A program made the position numbers and the translations under genes. This document shows positions 1 to 5,278 of a stretch of DNA of 7,093 nt, in pieces. This stretch comes from Candidatus Planktophila sp. (GTDB lineage Bacteria; Actinomycetota; Actinomycetes; Nanopelagicales; Nanopelagicaceae). Within the stretch, counting starts at the first letter, position 1. The number at the start of each line of letters is the position of its first letter. The notes beneath the pieces are model-generated. The model was not told the DNA's origin. It worked only from the letters and a program-made list of their open reading frames with translations, and searched no databases. The stretch is taken from NCBI GenBank assembly GCA_030832135.1, contig JAURJS010000094.1:1-7093 (forward strand), written 5' to 3'.

Positions 1-521
1 GTGGCGGCAACGGTGATGAGTGTGAGCCACTTCTGCAACTTCATGATGATGGCGTGGCCGAGAACGCCAGCAAATACGGTAATTGCAACTGCAACGATAA
101 AACCGGCAGCCATGGCAATATTGCGATCAATATCACCGATGCGCACAAAGACAGTTCCCGTTGCAAGTGTTGCGAGTGAGACGAGAACGGTCTCCCAGCC
201 AACGAAGATCAGATAAGAGAGCAGCCCTGGAATCAGATTTCCCTTAACGCCGAAAGCTGCCCTGGAGAGAACCATCGTGGGGGCGTTCGATCTCTTTCCG
301 GCCAGGGAGCTAAAGCCCACGAGGAGGAATGAGAGGACTGTTCCGGCGATTGCAGCCGCAGTTGCTTGCCAGAAAGAGATCCCAAAGCCGAGGAAGAAGG
401 CGCCATAAGAGAGCGCCAAAAGGGAGACATTTGCACCACACCAGGGCCAGAAGAGGGATGATGCTCGCCCCTTACGCTCAGATTCGCTGATGATATTGGT
501 TCCATTGAGCTCTAATTGCAT
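1..521 (-). CDS. NCS1-family permease (purine/cytosine permease type), N-terminal part, cut by window edge
   Basis: The reading frame starts with ATG at 521 and stays open for 173 codons to the left edge, so the 3' part is missing. This is about 40% of a typical NCS1 transporter (420-500 residues). The visible part has an N-terminal cytoplasmic stretch (1-24) and about four hydrophobic helices (roughly 25-48, 53-75, 97-125, 135-158). Family hallmarks are FWPWCGAN at 24-31, the small-residue helix LSYGAFFLGFGISF at 37-50, the PTMVLSRAAFGVKGN block at 81-95 and GWETV at 108-112 in the helix that usually lines the substrate site. NCS1 proteins are sodium- or proton-coupled symporters for nucleobases, hydantoins, allantoin or thiamine precursors; the exact substrate cannot be read from this fragment. 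There is no Shine-Dalgarno sequence, and a -10 box lies 6 nt upstream, so the message is probably leaderless. It is divergent from the riboswitch-controlled ABC importer. Confidence 0.88.
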   Translation of the reverse strand, partial: MQLELNGTNIISESERKGRASSLFWPWCGANVSLLALSYGAFFLGFGISFWQATAAAIAGTVLSFLLVGFSSLAGKRSNAPTMVLSRAAFGVKGNLIPGLLSYLIFVGWETVLVSLATLATGTVFVRIGDIDRNIAMAAGFIVAVAITVFAGVLGHAIIMKLQKWLTLITVAA

Positions 522-527
522 CTGCGT

Positions 528-533
528 ATCGTA
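528..533 (-). promoter_or_regulatory. Probable -10 box for a leaderless permease mRNA
   Basis: On the minus strand TACGAT (fits TANNNT) ends 6 nt before the permease ATG, which places the predicted transcription start on or next to that ATG. No purine-rich ribosome binding site precedes the ATG, and no convincing -35 is seen. Leaderless transcripts with this spacing are common in Actinobacteria. The assignment is inferred from spacing alone. Confidence 0.45.
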
Positions 534-562
534 GGCGATTTCTACACATCGGGTGCGATTGG

Positions 563-568
563 TAGGGT
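563..568 (+). promoter_or_regulatory. Probable -10 box for the riboswitch and ABC importer operon
   Basis: TAGGGT (fits TANNNT) lies so that a transcription start about 7 nt downstream, near 575-576, would begin the RNA exactly at the first pairing strand of the SAM-IV aptamer (577-580). No good -35 hexamer is visible 16-18 bp upstream. The agreement between predicted start and aptamer start is the main support. Confidence 0.4.
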
Positions 569-575
569 TCGGCTC

Positions 576-685
576 AGGTCAAGAGAATCACACAATGCAC
601 CGGCAGTGTGGTCGGCAACCCTCCCAACGCGGCGGGGTGCCCCCGAGTGAAGACCGGGCTATGACAAGTCGTCATGGCAAGCGCA
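576..685 (+). promoter_or_regulatory. SAM-IV riboswitch
   Basis: This leader matches the SAM-IV aptamer, an S-adenosylmethionine sensor related in its core to SAM-I and found mainly in Actinobacteria. Visible conserved blocks, in order, are CGGCAACCCTCC (613-624), GCGGCGGGGTGCCCC (629-643), GTGAAGACC (647-655) and the 3' block GGCAAGCGC (676-684). GGTC (577-580) pairs with GACC (652-655) to close the core. A hairpin pairs CACAC (589-593) with GTGTG (606-610), continued by TGC (596-598) with GCA (603-605). Another hairpin pairs ATGAC (661-665) with GTCAT (671-675). CGC at 628-630 can pair with GCG at 681-683 as the expected pseudoknot. The aptamer ends 4 nt before the ribosome binding site (GAAAGG, 689-694) of the binding-protein gene and no terminator hairpin intervenes, so control is more likely translational. 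The family call rests on recalled consensus, not a covariance search. Confidence 0.9.
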
Positions 686-699
686 TGTGAAAGGTAATC

Positions 700-1524
700 A
701 TGTCTATTTCAAAGAAGAAAATCTCTGCCGCTGCAGTCGCAGCACTCGTTGCTATCACGCTCACATCATGTGGATCTGAAGAGGCAGCAGCTTGCCCTCA
801 AGTTAAGGAAGGCGTTCTCACAATCGCAACTGATGAACCTGCATACGGTCCATGGTTTGATAACAACGATCCTGCCAATGGCAAGGGATATGAAGCAGCA
901 GTTGCTTACGCGGTAGCTGATGAACTCGGTTATTCAAAGGATAAGGTTGAATGGGTCCGCGTTCCTTTCGGTAACGTAGTTGCTCCAGGATGCCGTAACT
1001 TCGATTTCGATATCAACCAGTTCTCTATTACTGAAGAGCGCGCACAGGTCATCGACTTCTCAACTGGTTACTACGATGTAACTCAGGCGATCATCACAGT
1101 TGCTGGCTCAAAGATTGCAGATGCTAAGTCAATTGCAGATCTTCAGGGTGCAAAGCTCGGTGCTCAGGTTGGAACTACTTCATACGCAACAATTACAGAT
1201 GTCATTAAGCCAACACAGGAAGCTGCTGTATTCGATACAAACGATGTAGCGAAGCAGGCTCTTGCTAACGGTCAGATTGATGGACTTGTTGTTGATCTAC
1301 CAACAGCTTTCTACATCACAGCAGTTGACCTAGAGAATGGCAAGATTGTTGGCCAGTTCCCAGCTCAAGCTGGTGGCGAGCAGTTCGGCCTCGTTCTCTC
1401 AAAGGGAAGCTGGCTTACAGCAGATATCTCTAAGGCTGTAGATAAGCTCCGCGCAAATGGAACTCTTGCGAAGATCGAAGATCAGTGGCTCGCCGCTGGT
1501 GTCGACGCTCCTGTTCTCAAGTAA
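700..1524 (+). CDS. Polar amino acid ABC transporter, substrate-binding lipoprotein
   Basis: A 274-residue extracytoplasmic solute-binding protein of family 3 (SBP_bac_3, HisJ/GlnH-like). Residues 5-23 are a basic then hydrophobic signal peptide ending in a lipobox LTSC, with lipidated Cys24. The mature part begins the first lobe at GVLTIATDE (38-46). R114 in SITEERAQVIDF (109-120) matches the arginine that binds the ligand alpha-carboxylate in HisJ. GTTSYATI (158-165) and D199 in DGLVVDLP (194-201) match the second-lobe ligand contacts, D199 being the residue that usually holds the alpha-amino group. These residues predict an alpha-amino acid ligand. The SAM-IV riboswitch upstream suggests methionine or another sulfur amino acid; that is inference. 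Cys32 and Cys98 could form a disulfide outside the cell. The ribosome binding site is GAAAGG with 5-nt spacing. Lysine is AAG in 17 of 18 cases, consistent with high expression. Confidence 0.93.
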   Translation: MSISKKKISAAAVAALVAITLTSCGSEEAAACPQVKEGVLTIATDEPAYGPWFDNNDPANGKGYEAAVAYAVADELGYSKDKVEWVRVPFGNVVAPGCRNFDFDINQFSITEERAQVIDFSTGYYDVTQAIITVAGSKIADAKSIADLQGAKLGAQVGTTSYATITDVIKPTQEAAVFDTNDVAKQALANGQIDGLVVDLPTAFYITAVDLENGKIVGQFPAQAGGEQFGLVLSKGSWLTADISKAVDKLRANGTLAKIEDQWLAAGVDAPVLK

Positions 1525-1559
1525 TCACCCAGTAATAGTGAGTAAATAGTTAGCAAGGT

Positions 1560-1565
1560 GAGAGG
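1560..1565 (+). promoter_or_regulatory. Ribosome binding site that decides the permease start
   Basis: GAGAGG lies 4 nt before the ATG at 1570. An in-frame GTG at 1558 overlaps this site and has only a weak AAG-type sequence upstream, so the ATG at 1570 is the better start. Confidence 0.6.
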
Positions 1566-1569
1566 TCCG

Positions 1570-2418
1570 ATGTCTTACACCCCTTCTGCGTTGCAGTTGC
1601 AACGTGAAGAGGCGAAGCGTCGGGCCTCTCGCCGTTCTACTGCAGTTGCACTTCTAAGCACGCTCCTTGTAAGTGCGCTCCTGACCATCATCGTTGCCAA
1701 TGCACAAGGAGCCGAGGCGGTCCGGGAATCCTTCTTCAACTGGTATTACGCCAAGAAGGCCTTCCCTCGTATCTTGGATGGAATCTTTCTCAATCTACGC
1801 GTCCTTCTCATCGCTGAGTTCTTTGTTCTGGTCTTTGGTCTATCCATAGCAATTGCTCGAACTACGACATCTCCGGTTCTCTACCCCCTTCGCCTCATCG
1901 CAACTATCTATACCGATGTCTTCCGAGGAATGCCGCTCTTGCTCGTTCTCTTCCTCGTCGGTCTTGGCATCCCTGGACTGCGCCTTCCCTATGTTCCCAA
2001 TTCAGCTGTCTTTCTCGGAACGGTAGCGCTCATCCTCACCTACTCCGCCTACGTTGCTGAAGTGATTCGAGCAGGCATTGAGGGAGTTAATCCAACGCAG
2101 CGCCAAGCAGCTCGCGCTCTAGGGCTATCACAACCTCAGACTCTGCAACATGTCGTTCTTCCGCAGGCTTTCCGCAATGTGACTCCCCCATTGCTCAACG
2201 ATCTCGTTTCGCTCCAGAAAGATTCAGGCTTAATCTCTGTTCTTGGAGCAGTCGATGCAATTCGCGCAGCTGGAATTGAGACCGCCCAATCATTTAACTT
2301 CACACCTTATGTTGTAGCGGGGGCGCTCTTTGTACTACTTACTATCCCCCTGACTCGCTACACAGATTGGCTCATCCGCAGACAAGATCGAGCACAGAAG
2401 GCGCAAGGTGCATTCTGA
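1570..2418 (+). CDS. Polar amino acid ABC transporter, inner-membrane permease
   Basis: A 282-residue HisM/GlnP-type permease (BPD_transp_1) that forms the membrane channel of the importer. A charged N-terminal segment (11-22, rich in Arg, Lys and Glu) precedes the first membrane helix (about 24-43). The core has helices near 70-95, 118-132, 145-165 and 245-262. FRGMPLLLVLF at 118-128 is the family's RGTPLL-type motif. The EAA loop, which docks on the ATPase, spans about 164-200, with RAGI at 167-170, AARALGLS at 180-187 and LPQAFR at 197-202. It follows the binding-protein gene by 45 nt and overlaps the ATPase start by one base, so it should be co-transcribed and translationally coupled. Only one permease gene is present, so the channel is probably a homodimer. 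An upstream in-frame GTG at 1558 would add four residues and is less likely. Confidence 0.92.
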   Translation: MSYTPSALQLQREEAKRRASRRSTAVALLSTLLVSALLTIIVANAQGAEAVRESFFNWYYAKKAFPRILDGIFLNLRVLLIAEFFVLVFGLSIAIARTTTSPVLYPLRLIATIYTDVFRGMPLLLVLFLVGLGIPGLRLPYVPNSAVFLGTVALILTYSAYVAEVIRAGIEGVNPTQRQAARALGLSQPQTLQHVVLPQAFRNVTPPLLNDLVSLQKDSGLISVLGAVDAIRAAGIETAQSFNFTPYVVAGALFVLLTIPLTRYTDWLIRRQDRAQKAQGAF

Positions 2419-3164
2419 TGAGCGAACTTCTCGAACTCAACGGTCTTCGTAAATCTTTCGGTAGCAACCTCGTGCTCGATGAAATTTCACTCAAATTTCC
2501 TCAAGGATCTGCCACCGTCATCATCGGTGCTAGTGGTTCTGGTAAATCAACCCTCATGCGCTGCATTAATCTCTTAGAAGAACTCAGTGACGGTCAGATA
2601 CTCCTCGAAGGTGAAGATATAAGCCAATACGGCATCAATCTCGATAGCGTTCGAGGCAAGATTGGCTCTGTCTTTCAAGCCTTCAATCTATTTCCGCATC
2701 TGACTGTTTTGGAAAATATTACCTTGGCGCCAAGATTGGTTCTTAAGAAGAGTAAGGAGGAGGCCAATCAGCAAGCTCTGGCGCTCTTGAAGCGATTCGG
2801 ACTTGAAGATAAGGCAGATGCCTATCCCAATCTCCTAAGCGGTGGCCAGCAACAACGCGTTGCCATTCTGCGAGCAATCGCTACCGAACCGAAGGTTCTC
2901 TTGCTCGATGAGGTAACGAGTGCACTTGACCCAGTACTTATTGCAGAGGTTCTCTCGCTCATCTCCGAATTAAAGGCAGATGGCATCACGATGATTATCT
3001 CCACCCATGAGATGGGCTTTGCCAAGCGCATCGCAGATCGCGTCATATTTCTCTCAGGAGGCCGCATCAATGAAAGCGGCACTCCACAAGAGATCTTTGA
3101 GAATGCGCAGAGCGCAGAGCTTAAGGGCTTCTTAAGCGCTCTCCATGATGCAGGGCGTCTCTAA
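2418..3164 (+). CDS. Polar amino acid ABC transporter, ATP-binding protein
   Basis: A 248-residue ABC ATPase of the GlnQ/HisP type that powers amino acid uptake from the cytoplasmic side. All catalytic motifs are present: Walker A GASGSGKST (37-45), Q-loop Gln87 in VFQAFNLFPHLTV, signature LSGGQQQR (140-147), Walker B VLLLDE (160-165) with Glu165, D-loop SALD (168-171) and switch His197. It ends soon after the nucleotide-binding domain and lacks the C-terminal ligand-sensing (NIL) domain of the methionine-importer ATPase MetN. The operon is therefore not a MetNIQ system even though a SAM riboswitch controls it. The chosen start is the ATG in TGATG (2416-2420), sharing one base with the permease stop, with an AAGGTG binding site at 2405-2410. 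A longer in-frame start at 2367 would lie inside the permease gene and is rejected. Downstream, only 18 nt separate it from the convergent dehydrogenase gene. Confidence 0.94.
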   Translation: MSELLELNGLRKSFGSNLVLDEISLKFPQGSATVIIGASGSGKSTLMRCINLLEELSDGQILLEGEDISQYGINLDSVRGKIGSVFQAFNLFPHLTVLENITLAPRLVLKKSKEEANQQALALLKRFGLEDKADAYPNLLSGGQQQRVAILRAIATEPKVLLLDEVTSALDPVLIAEVLSLISELKADGITMIISTHEMGFAKRIADRVIFLSGGRINESGTPQEIFENAQSAELKGFLSALHDAGRL

Positions 3165-3182
3165 CTCAACTTTTCTGCTGAT

Positions 3183-4013
3183 TTAGTCGAGGAAGAAGTC
3201 GAGCAAGAAATCCTTTGTTCCAGGAACAACTGCATACTTGTCGAGATCGGTGATTCCTTCACTGGCTAGCACCTCATCATCAACATAGAAGTTTCCCGTT
3301 GACTCTGCAGCGGGGCGATTGAGGATGATGTATGCGGCATCGGCCAGGATCTCTGGTGTGCGACAAGCCGCGGTATCAATTCCTGGAATCATGGCAAGGG
3401 CTGCAGTATCGATAGCTGTGCGTGGCCAAAGGGCGTTGACTGCAATCCCATCTCGCTTGAACTCTTCAGCCATGCCGAGAACACACATAGACATTCCATA
3501 CTTCGCCATCGTGTAGGCGACATGGTTCTTAAACCATTTCGACTTCATAGATAGCGGAGGTGCCAGGTTGAGAATCTGTGGATTTCCACCGTTCTTGCCC
3601 GATTCGCGAAGATAAGGAATTGCTGCCTGCGAGGTTAAGAAGGTTCCACGGACATTGACATCAAACATGAGGTCAAAGCGCTTTGCCGGAGTGACCTCTG
3701 TTTTTGTGAGGTTGATGGCGCTGGCATTGTTGATCAAGATATCTATTCCACCGAATTCTTGTGCTGCCTGGCGGATCGCAGCTTCAATCTGATTTTCATC
3801 GCGGATATCGCATTGAATCGGCAGAGCTACTCCCCCTGCGGCGCGAATCTCTTCGGCTGCAGAGAAGATTGTTCCAGGAAGCTTTGGGTTGGGATCTGCA
3901 GTCTTTGCTGCAATCGCAATTGATGCGCCATCTTGTGCTGCACGAAGAGCAATCGCAAGGCCAATACCTCGAGAGCCTCCGGTGATAAAGATCTTCTTTC
4001 CTGCTAGTGACAT
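3183..4013 (-). CDS. Short-chain dehydrogenase/reductase, HSDL2-like
   Basis: A 276-residue classical-fold SDR with an NAD(P)-binding Rossmann domain. Visible motifs are TGGSRGIG (11-18), the cofactor-side block AAKTADPNPKLPGTI (35-49), NNAS (95-98), structural Asn120, and the catalytic YxxxK as Tyr167 and Lys171 (YTMAKYGMS). The sequence closely recalls human HSDL2 (hydroxysteroid dehydrogenase-like 2) through KTADPNPKLPGTI, the NNAS block, MAKYGMSMCVLGMAEEF and AVNALWPRTAI. It lacks the C-terminal SCP2 sterol-carrier domain of HSDL2. The catalytic serine is not obvious: in ILNLAPPLSM (147-156) the HSDL2 serine aligns with Ala151, and Ser155 is the only nearby replacement. The substrate is unknown; a lipid or acyl-CoA derivative fits the neighbour. 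Its ATG follows the stop codon of the crotonase gene with no gap (TAAATG), so the two are translationally coupled. Stop is TAA. Confidence 0.88.
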   Translation of the reverse strand: MSLAGKKIFITGGSRGIGLAIALRAAQDGASIAIAAKTADPNPKLPGTIFSAAEEIRAAGGVALPIQCDIRDENQIEAAIRQAAQEFGGIDILINNASAINLTKTEVTPAKRFDLMFDVNVRGTFLTSQAAIPYLRESGKNGGNPQILNLAPPLSMKSKWFKNHVAYTMAKYGMSMCVLGMAEEFKRDGIAVNALWPRTAIDTAALAMIPGIDTAACRTPEILADAAYIILNRPAAESTGNFYVDDEVLASEGITDLDKYAVVPGTKDFLLDFFLD

Positions 4014-4760
4014 TTACTTGCCCTTCTTGCTAGTCATCTTTTTCATTGCAGCATCTGCAAACTCTTCCGATTGAAGAGCTAGAGCAAATATTTGAAATTC
4101 AGCTTTCATGACCGCTTCCACTGCATCATGCTTACTCGCCTTCATCAGCGCCTTTGTATTGAGAACCGCCTGAGGAGGTTGATCTGCAATCACCTTTGCA
4201 ATAGCGATTGCCTCCTTCTCGGAATCTGCGACAACTTCCGCGACAAGACCTATCTCTCGCGCATACTGAGGCGAAAATTCTTCACCTGTAAGGAAAATCT
4301 TCGCAGCTCGTTGATATCCGACAAGGGCAGGAAATAACATAGATGAGCCGGCTTCAGGAACGAGTCCGAGCGATGTGAAAGGCATTGAAAAACGTGCTGT
4401 CTCCGAAGCGATTACTACATCGCAGTGAAGGAGCATCGTTGTTCCTACCCCCACCGCATGTCCCTTCACTGATGCAATCAGAGGCTTGGTGAAGTTGAGA
4501 ATTGAACCGAGGAAGGCTGCAACAGTTGAATCCTCTGAAGTTGGTGGGCTCGACATGAAATCCATGATGTCGTTGCCGGCAGTGAAGTGATCGCCCTCAG
4601 AGCTCAGAACTACCGCCCTGATGCCAAAGTCTCCGTTCGCCTCATTGAGAAGTCTGGCTAACTCGGCATACATATCCTTGGTGAGGGCATTCATCTTCTC
4701 GGGACGATTCAGGCGGATGATTTGGACGAGTCCATCCATCTCGGAGGTGATTTGAGTCAT
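4014..4760 (-). CDS. Crotonase-family protein, probable enoyl-CoA delta-isomerase (ECI2-like)
   Basis: A 248-residue enoyl-CoA hydratase/isomerase (crotonase) protein. FTAGNDI (59-65) and GHAVGVGTT (100-108) form the oxyanion hole that holds the acyl-CoA thioester carbonyl. The two glutamates used by true hydratases (Glu144 and Glu164 of rat crotonase) align with Thr108 and Phe128, so hydratase chemistry is unlikely. Glu136 in LVPEAGSS (133-140) sits where delta3,delta2-enoyl-CoA isomerases such as human ECI2 carry their catalytic glutamate, and GNDIMDF resembles the ECI2 GNDL-NF motif. An isomerase for unsaturated acyl-CoA, or a related CoA-ester reaction, is therefore favoured by inference. 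The start is ATG at 4760. An ATG at 4841 would add 27 residues of non-family sequence across the divergent promoter and is rejected. First gene of an operon with the dehydrogenase; no ribosome binding site, probably leaderless. Confidence 0.88.
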   Translation of the reverse strand: MTQITSEMDGLVQIIRLNRPEKMNALTKDMYAELARLLNEANGDFGIRAVVLSSEGDHFTAGNDIMDFMSSPPTSEDSTVAAFLGSILNFTKPLIASVKGHAVGVGTTMLLHCDVVIASETARFSMPFTSLGLVPEAGSSMLFPALVGYQRAAKIFLTGEEFSPQYAREIGLVAEVVADSEKEAIAIAKVIADQPPQAVLNTKALMKASKHDAVEAVMKAEFQIFALALQSEEFADAAMKKMTSKKGK

Positions 4761-4766
4761 TGTGCG

Positions 4767-4772
4767 AGTGTA
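4767..4772 (-). promoter_or_regulatory. Probable -10 box for the leaderless crotonase-dehydrogenase operon
   Basis: On the minus strand TACACT (fits TANNNT) ends 6 nt before the ATG at 4760, so the transcript should start at the ATG. The region between has no Shine-Dalgarno sequence. The spacing is the same as for the permease promoter at 528-533. No clear -35 is seen. Confidence 0.45.
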
Positions 4773-4834
4773 AGGGGTGAAGTTCGCCGAAGGAAGGAGC
4801 ACAATAGGGCTATAGCGACGGAGAGGTCTTCTAT

Positions 4835-5155
4835 ATGGCACACGACATTACGATCACGACCCGAGAGTTGACTCCCTTTGAGCAGTTGGTACTTGGGCTG
4901 CTCTGTGAAGGTAAATCTAATGCAGCGATTGCTCGAGAAACCAATCACACCGAAAAGGTTGTTGAAAATACGATCTCTCGATCTGCCAAGGCGTTCAACA
5001 TCTCATCCGATGGAGATACAAATATCCGCGTCCTTCTCGCACTCGCCTATCGCACACATTTTGGCGATGCGGCATTTGATCGTTTAGGTGTTCCTTGTGC
5101 GCATTTTGAGATTAATGGTGAAGGTCAATCTCTCTGTAACCGTGATGTGCATTAA
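4835..5155 (+). CDS. Small stand-alone LuxR-type helix-turn-helix protein
   Basis: A 106-residue protein that is mostly a LuxR/GerE DNA-binding domain. LTPFEQLVLGLLCEGKSNAA at 12-31 matches the LTxRExxVLxLxxxGxSNxxIA start of the family. The helix-turn-helix runs about 26-55, with IARETN (32-37) as the support helix and the recognition helix around EKVVENTISRSAKAF (40-54). There is no receiver, PAS or ligand-binding domain, so it is an orphan DNA-binding protein, probably a dimer. The last 30 residues are not recognised; they contain Cys88, His90, Cys101 and His106, which might bind metal, but this is weak. The start is ATG at 4835 with GAGAGG (4821-4826) 8 nt upstream. It is divergent from the crotonase operon, which is the most obvious candidate target; this is positional inference only. 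Confidence 0.8.
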   Translation: MAHDITITTRELTPFEQLVLGLLCEGKSNAAIARETNHTEKVVENTISRSAKAFNISSDGDTNIRVLLALAYRTHFGDAAFDRLGVPCAHFEINGEGQSLCNRDVH

Positions 5156-5169
5156 CACACATTCTCAGA

Positions 5170-5181
5170 AGTGCTAGCACT
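5170..5181. repeat. Perfect 12-bp palindrome, possible operator
   Basis: AGTGCTAGCACT reads the same on both strands. It lies 15 nt after the LuxR-type gene and about 100 nt before the membrane-protein gene. It is not followed by a T-run, so it is a poor terminator. Its right arm plus the next base gives CTAGCACTC, 8 of 9 matches to the CIRCE half-site TTAGCACTC bound by HrcA. The octamer TAGCACTC recurs at 5227-5234. Confidence 0.4.
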
Positions 5182-5225
5182 CGCTATTTCGCTCTGCATT
5201 ACTTCTCTTCAGGTCTTTAATGTAA

Positions 5226-5251
5226 ATAGCACTCAGGGATATGAGTGTTTT
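5226..5251. promoter_or_regulatory. CIRCE-like inverted repeat upstream of the membrane-protein gene
   Basis: ATAGCACTC (5226-5234) and GAGTGTTTT (5243-5251) form an imperfect inverted repeat with an 8-nt spacer. The HrcA operator CIRCE is TTAGCACTC-N9-GAGTGCTAA, so the left arm matches 8 of 9 positions and the right arm 6 of 9, but the spacer is one base short. It lies just downstream of an AT-rich stretch (5216-5227) that could hold a -10 box, so a bound protein could block transcription of the next gene. Which regulator binds, if any, is unknown. Confidence 0.3.
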
Positions 5252-5266
5252 TAAAAAACTGAAAAT

Positions 5267-5272
5267 GGAGAG
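5267..5272 (+). promoter_or_regulatory. Ribosome binding site that decides the membrane-protein start
   Basis: GGAGAG directly abuts an ATG at 5273, too close to serve it, but has a good 6-nt spacing to the second in-frame ATG at 5279. The second ATG is therefore chosen. Confidence 0.55.
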
Positions 5273-5278
5273 ATGAAA

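Noticed and set aside
1..505. Open frames on the plus strand (1-216) and in another minus frame (233-505)
   Set aside because: Both are shadows of the NCS1 permease frame, which runs open from 521 to the left edge and carries family motifs; the shadow products resemble nothing.
1525..1569. Stem-loop between binding-protein and permease genes that might set their expression ratio
   Set aside because: Only a 4-bp TCAC/GTGA pairing is visible, too weak to support a feature.
2367..2417. Longer ATPase start at 2367
   Set aside because: It lies deep inside the permease gene and adds non-family residues. The TGATG overlap with a ribosome binding site at 2405-2410 fits the start at 2418.
4761..4841. 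N-terminal extension of the crotonase starting at ATG 4841
   Set aside because: The extra 27 residues do not look like the family, cross the probable promoter and overlap the start of the divergent HTH gene. The ATG at 4760 gives a normal crotonase N-terminus.
5170..5195. Palindrome after the LuxR-type gene as an intrinsic terminator
   Set aside because: The stem arms are only 6 bp with no loop in the perfect palindrome, and no T-run follows; an operator is the more likely reading.
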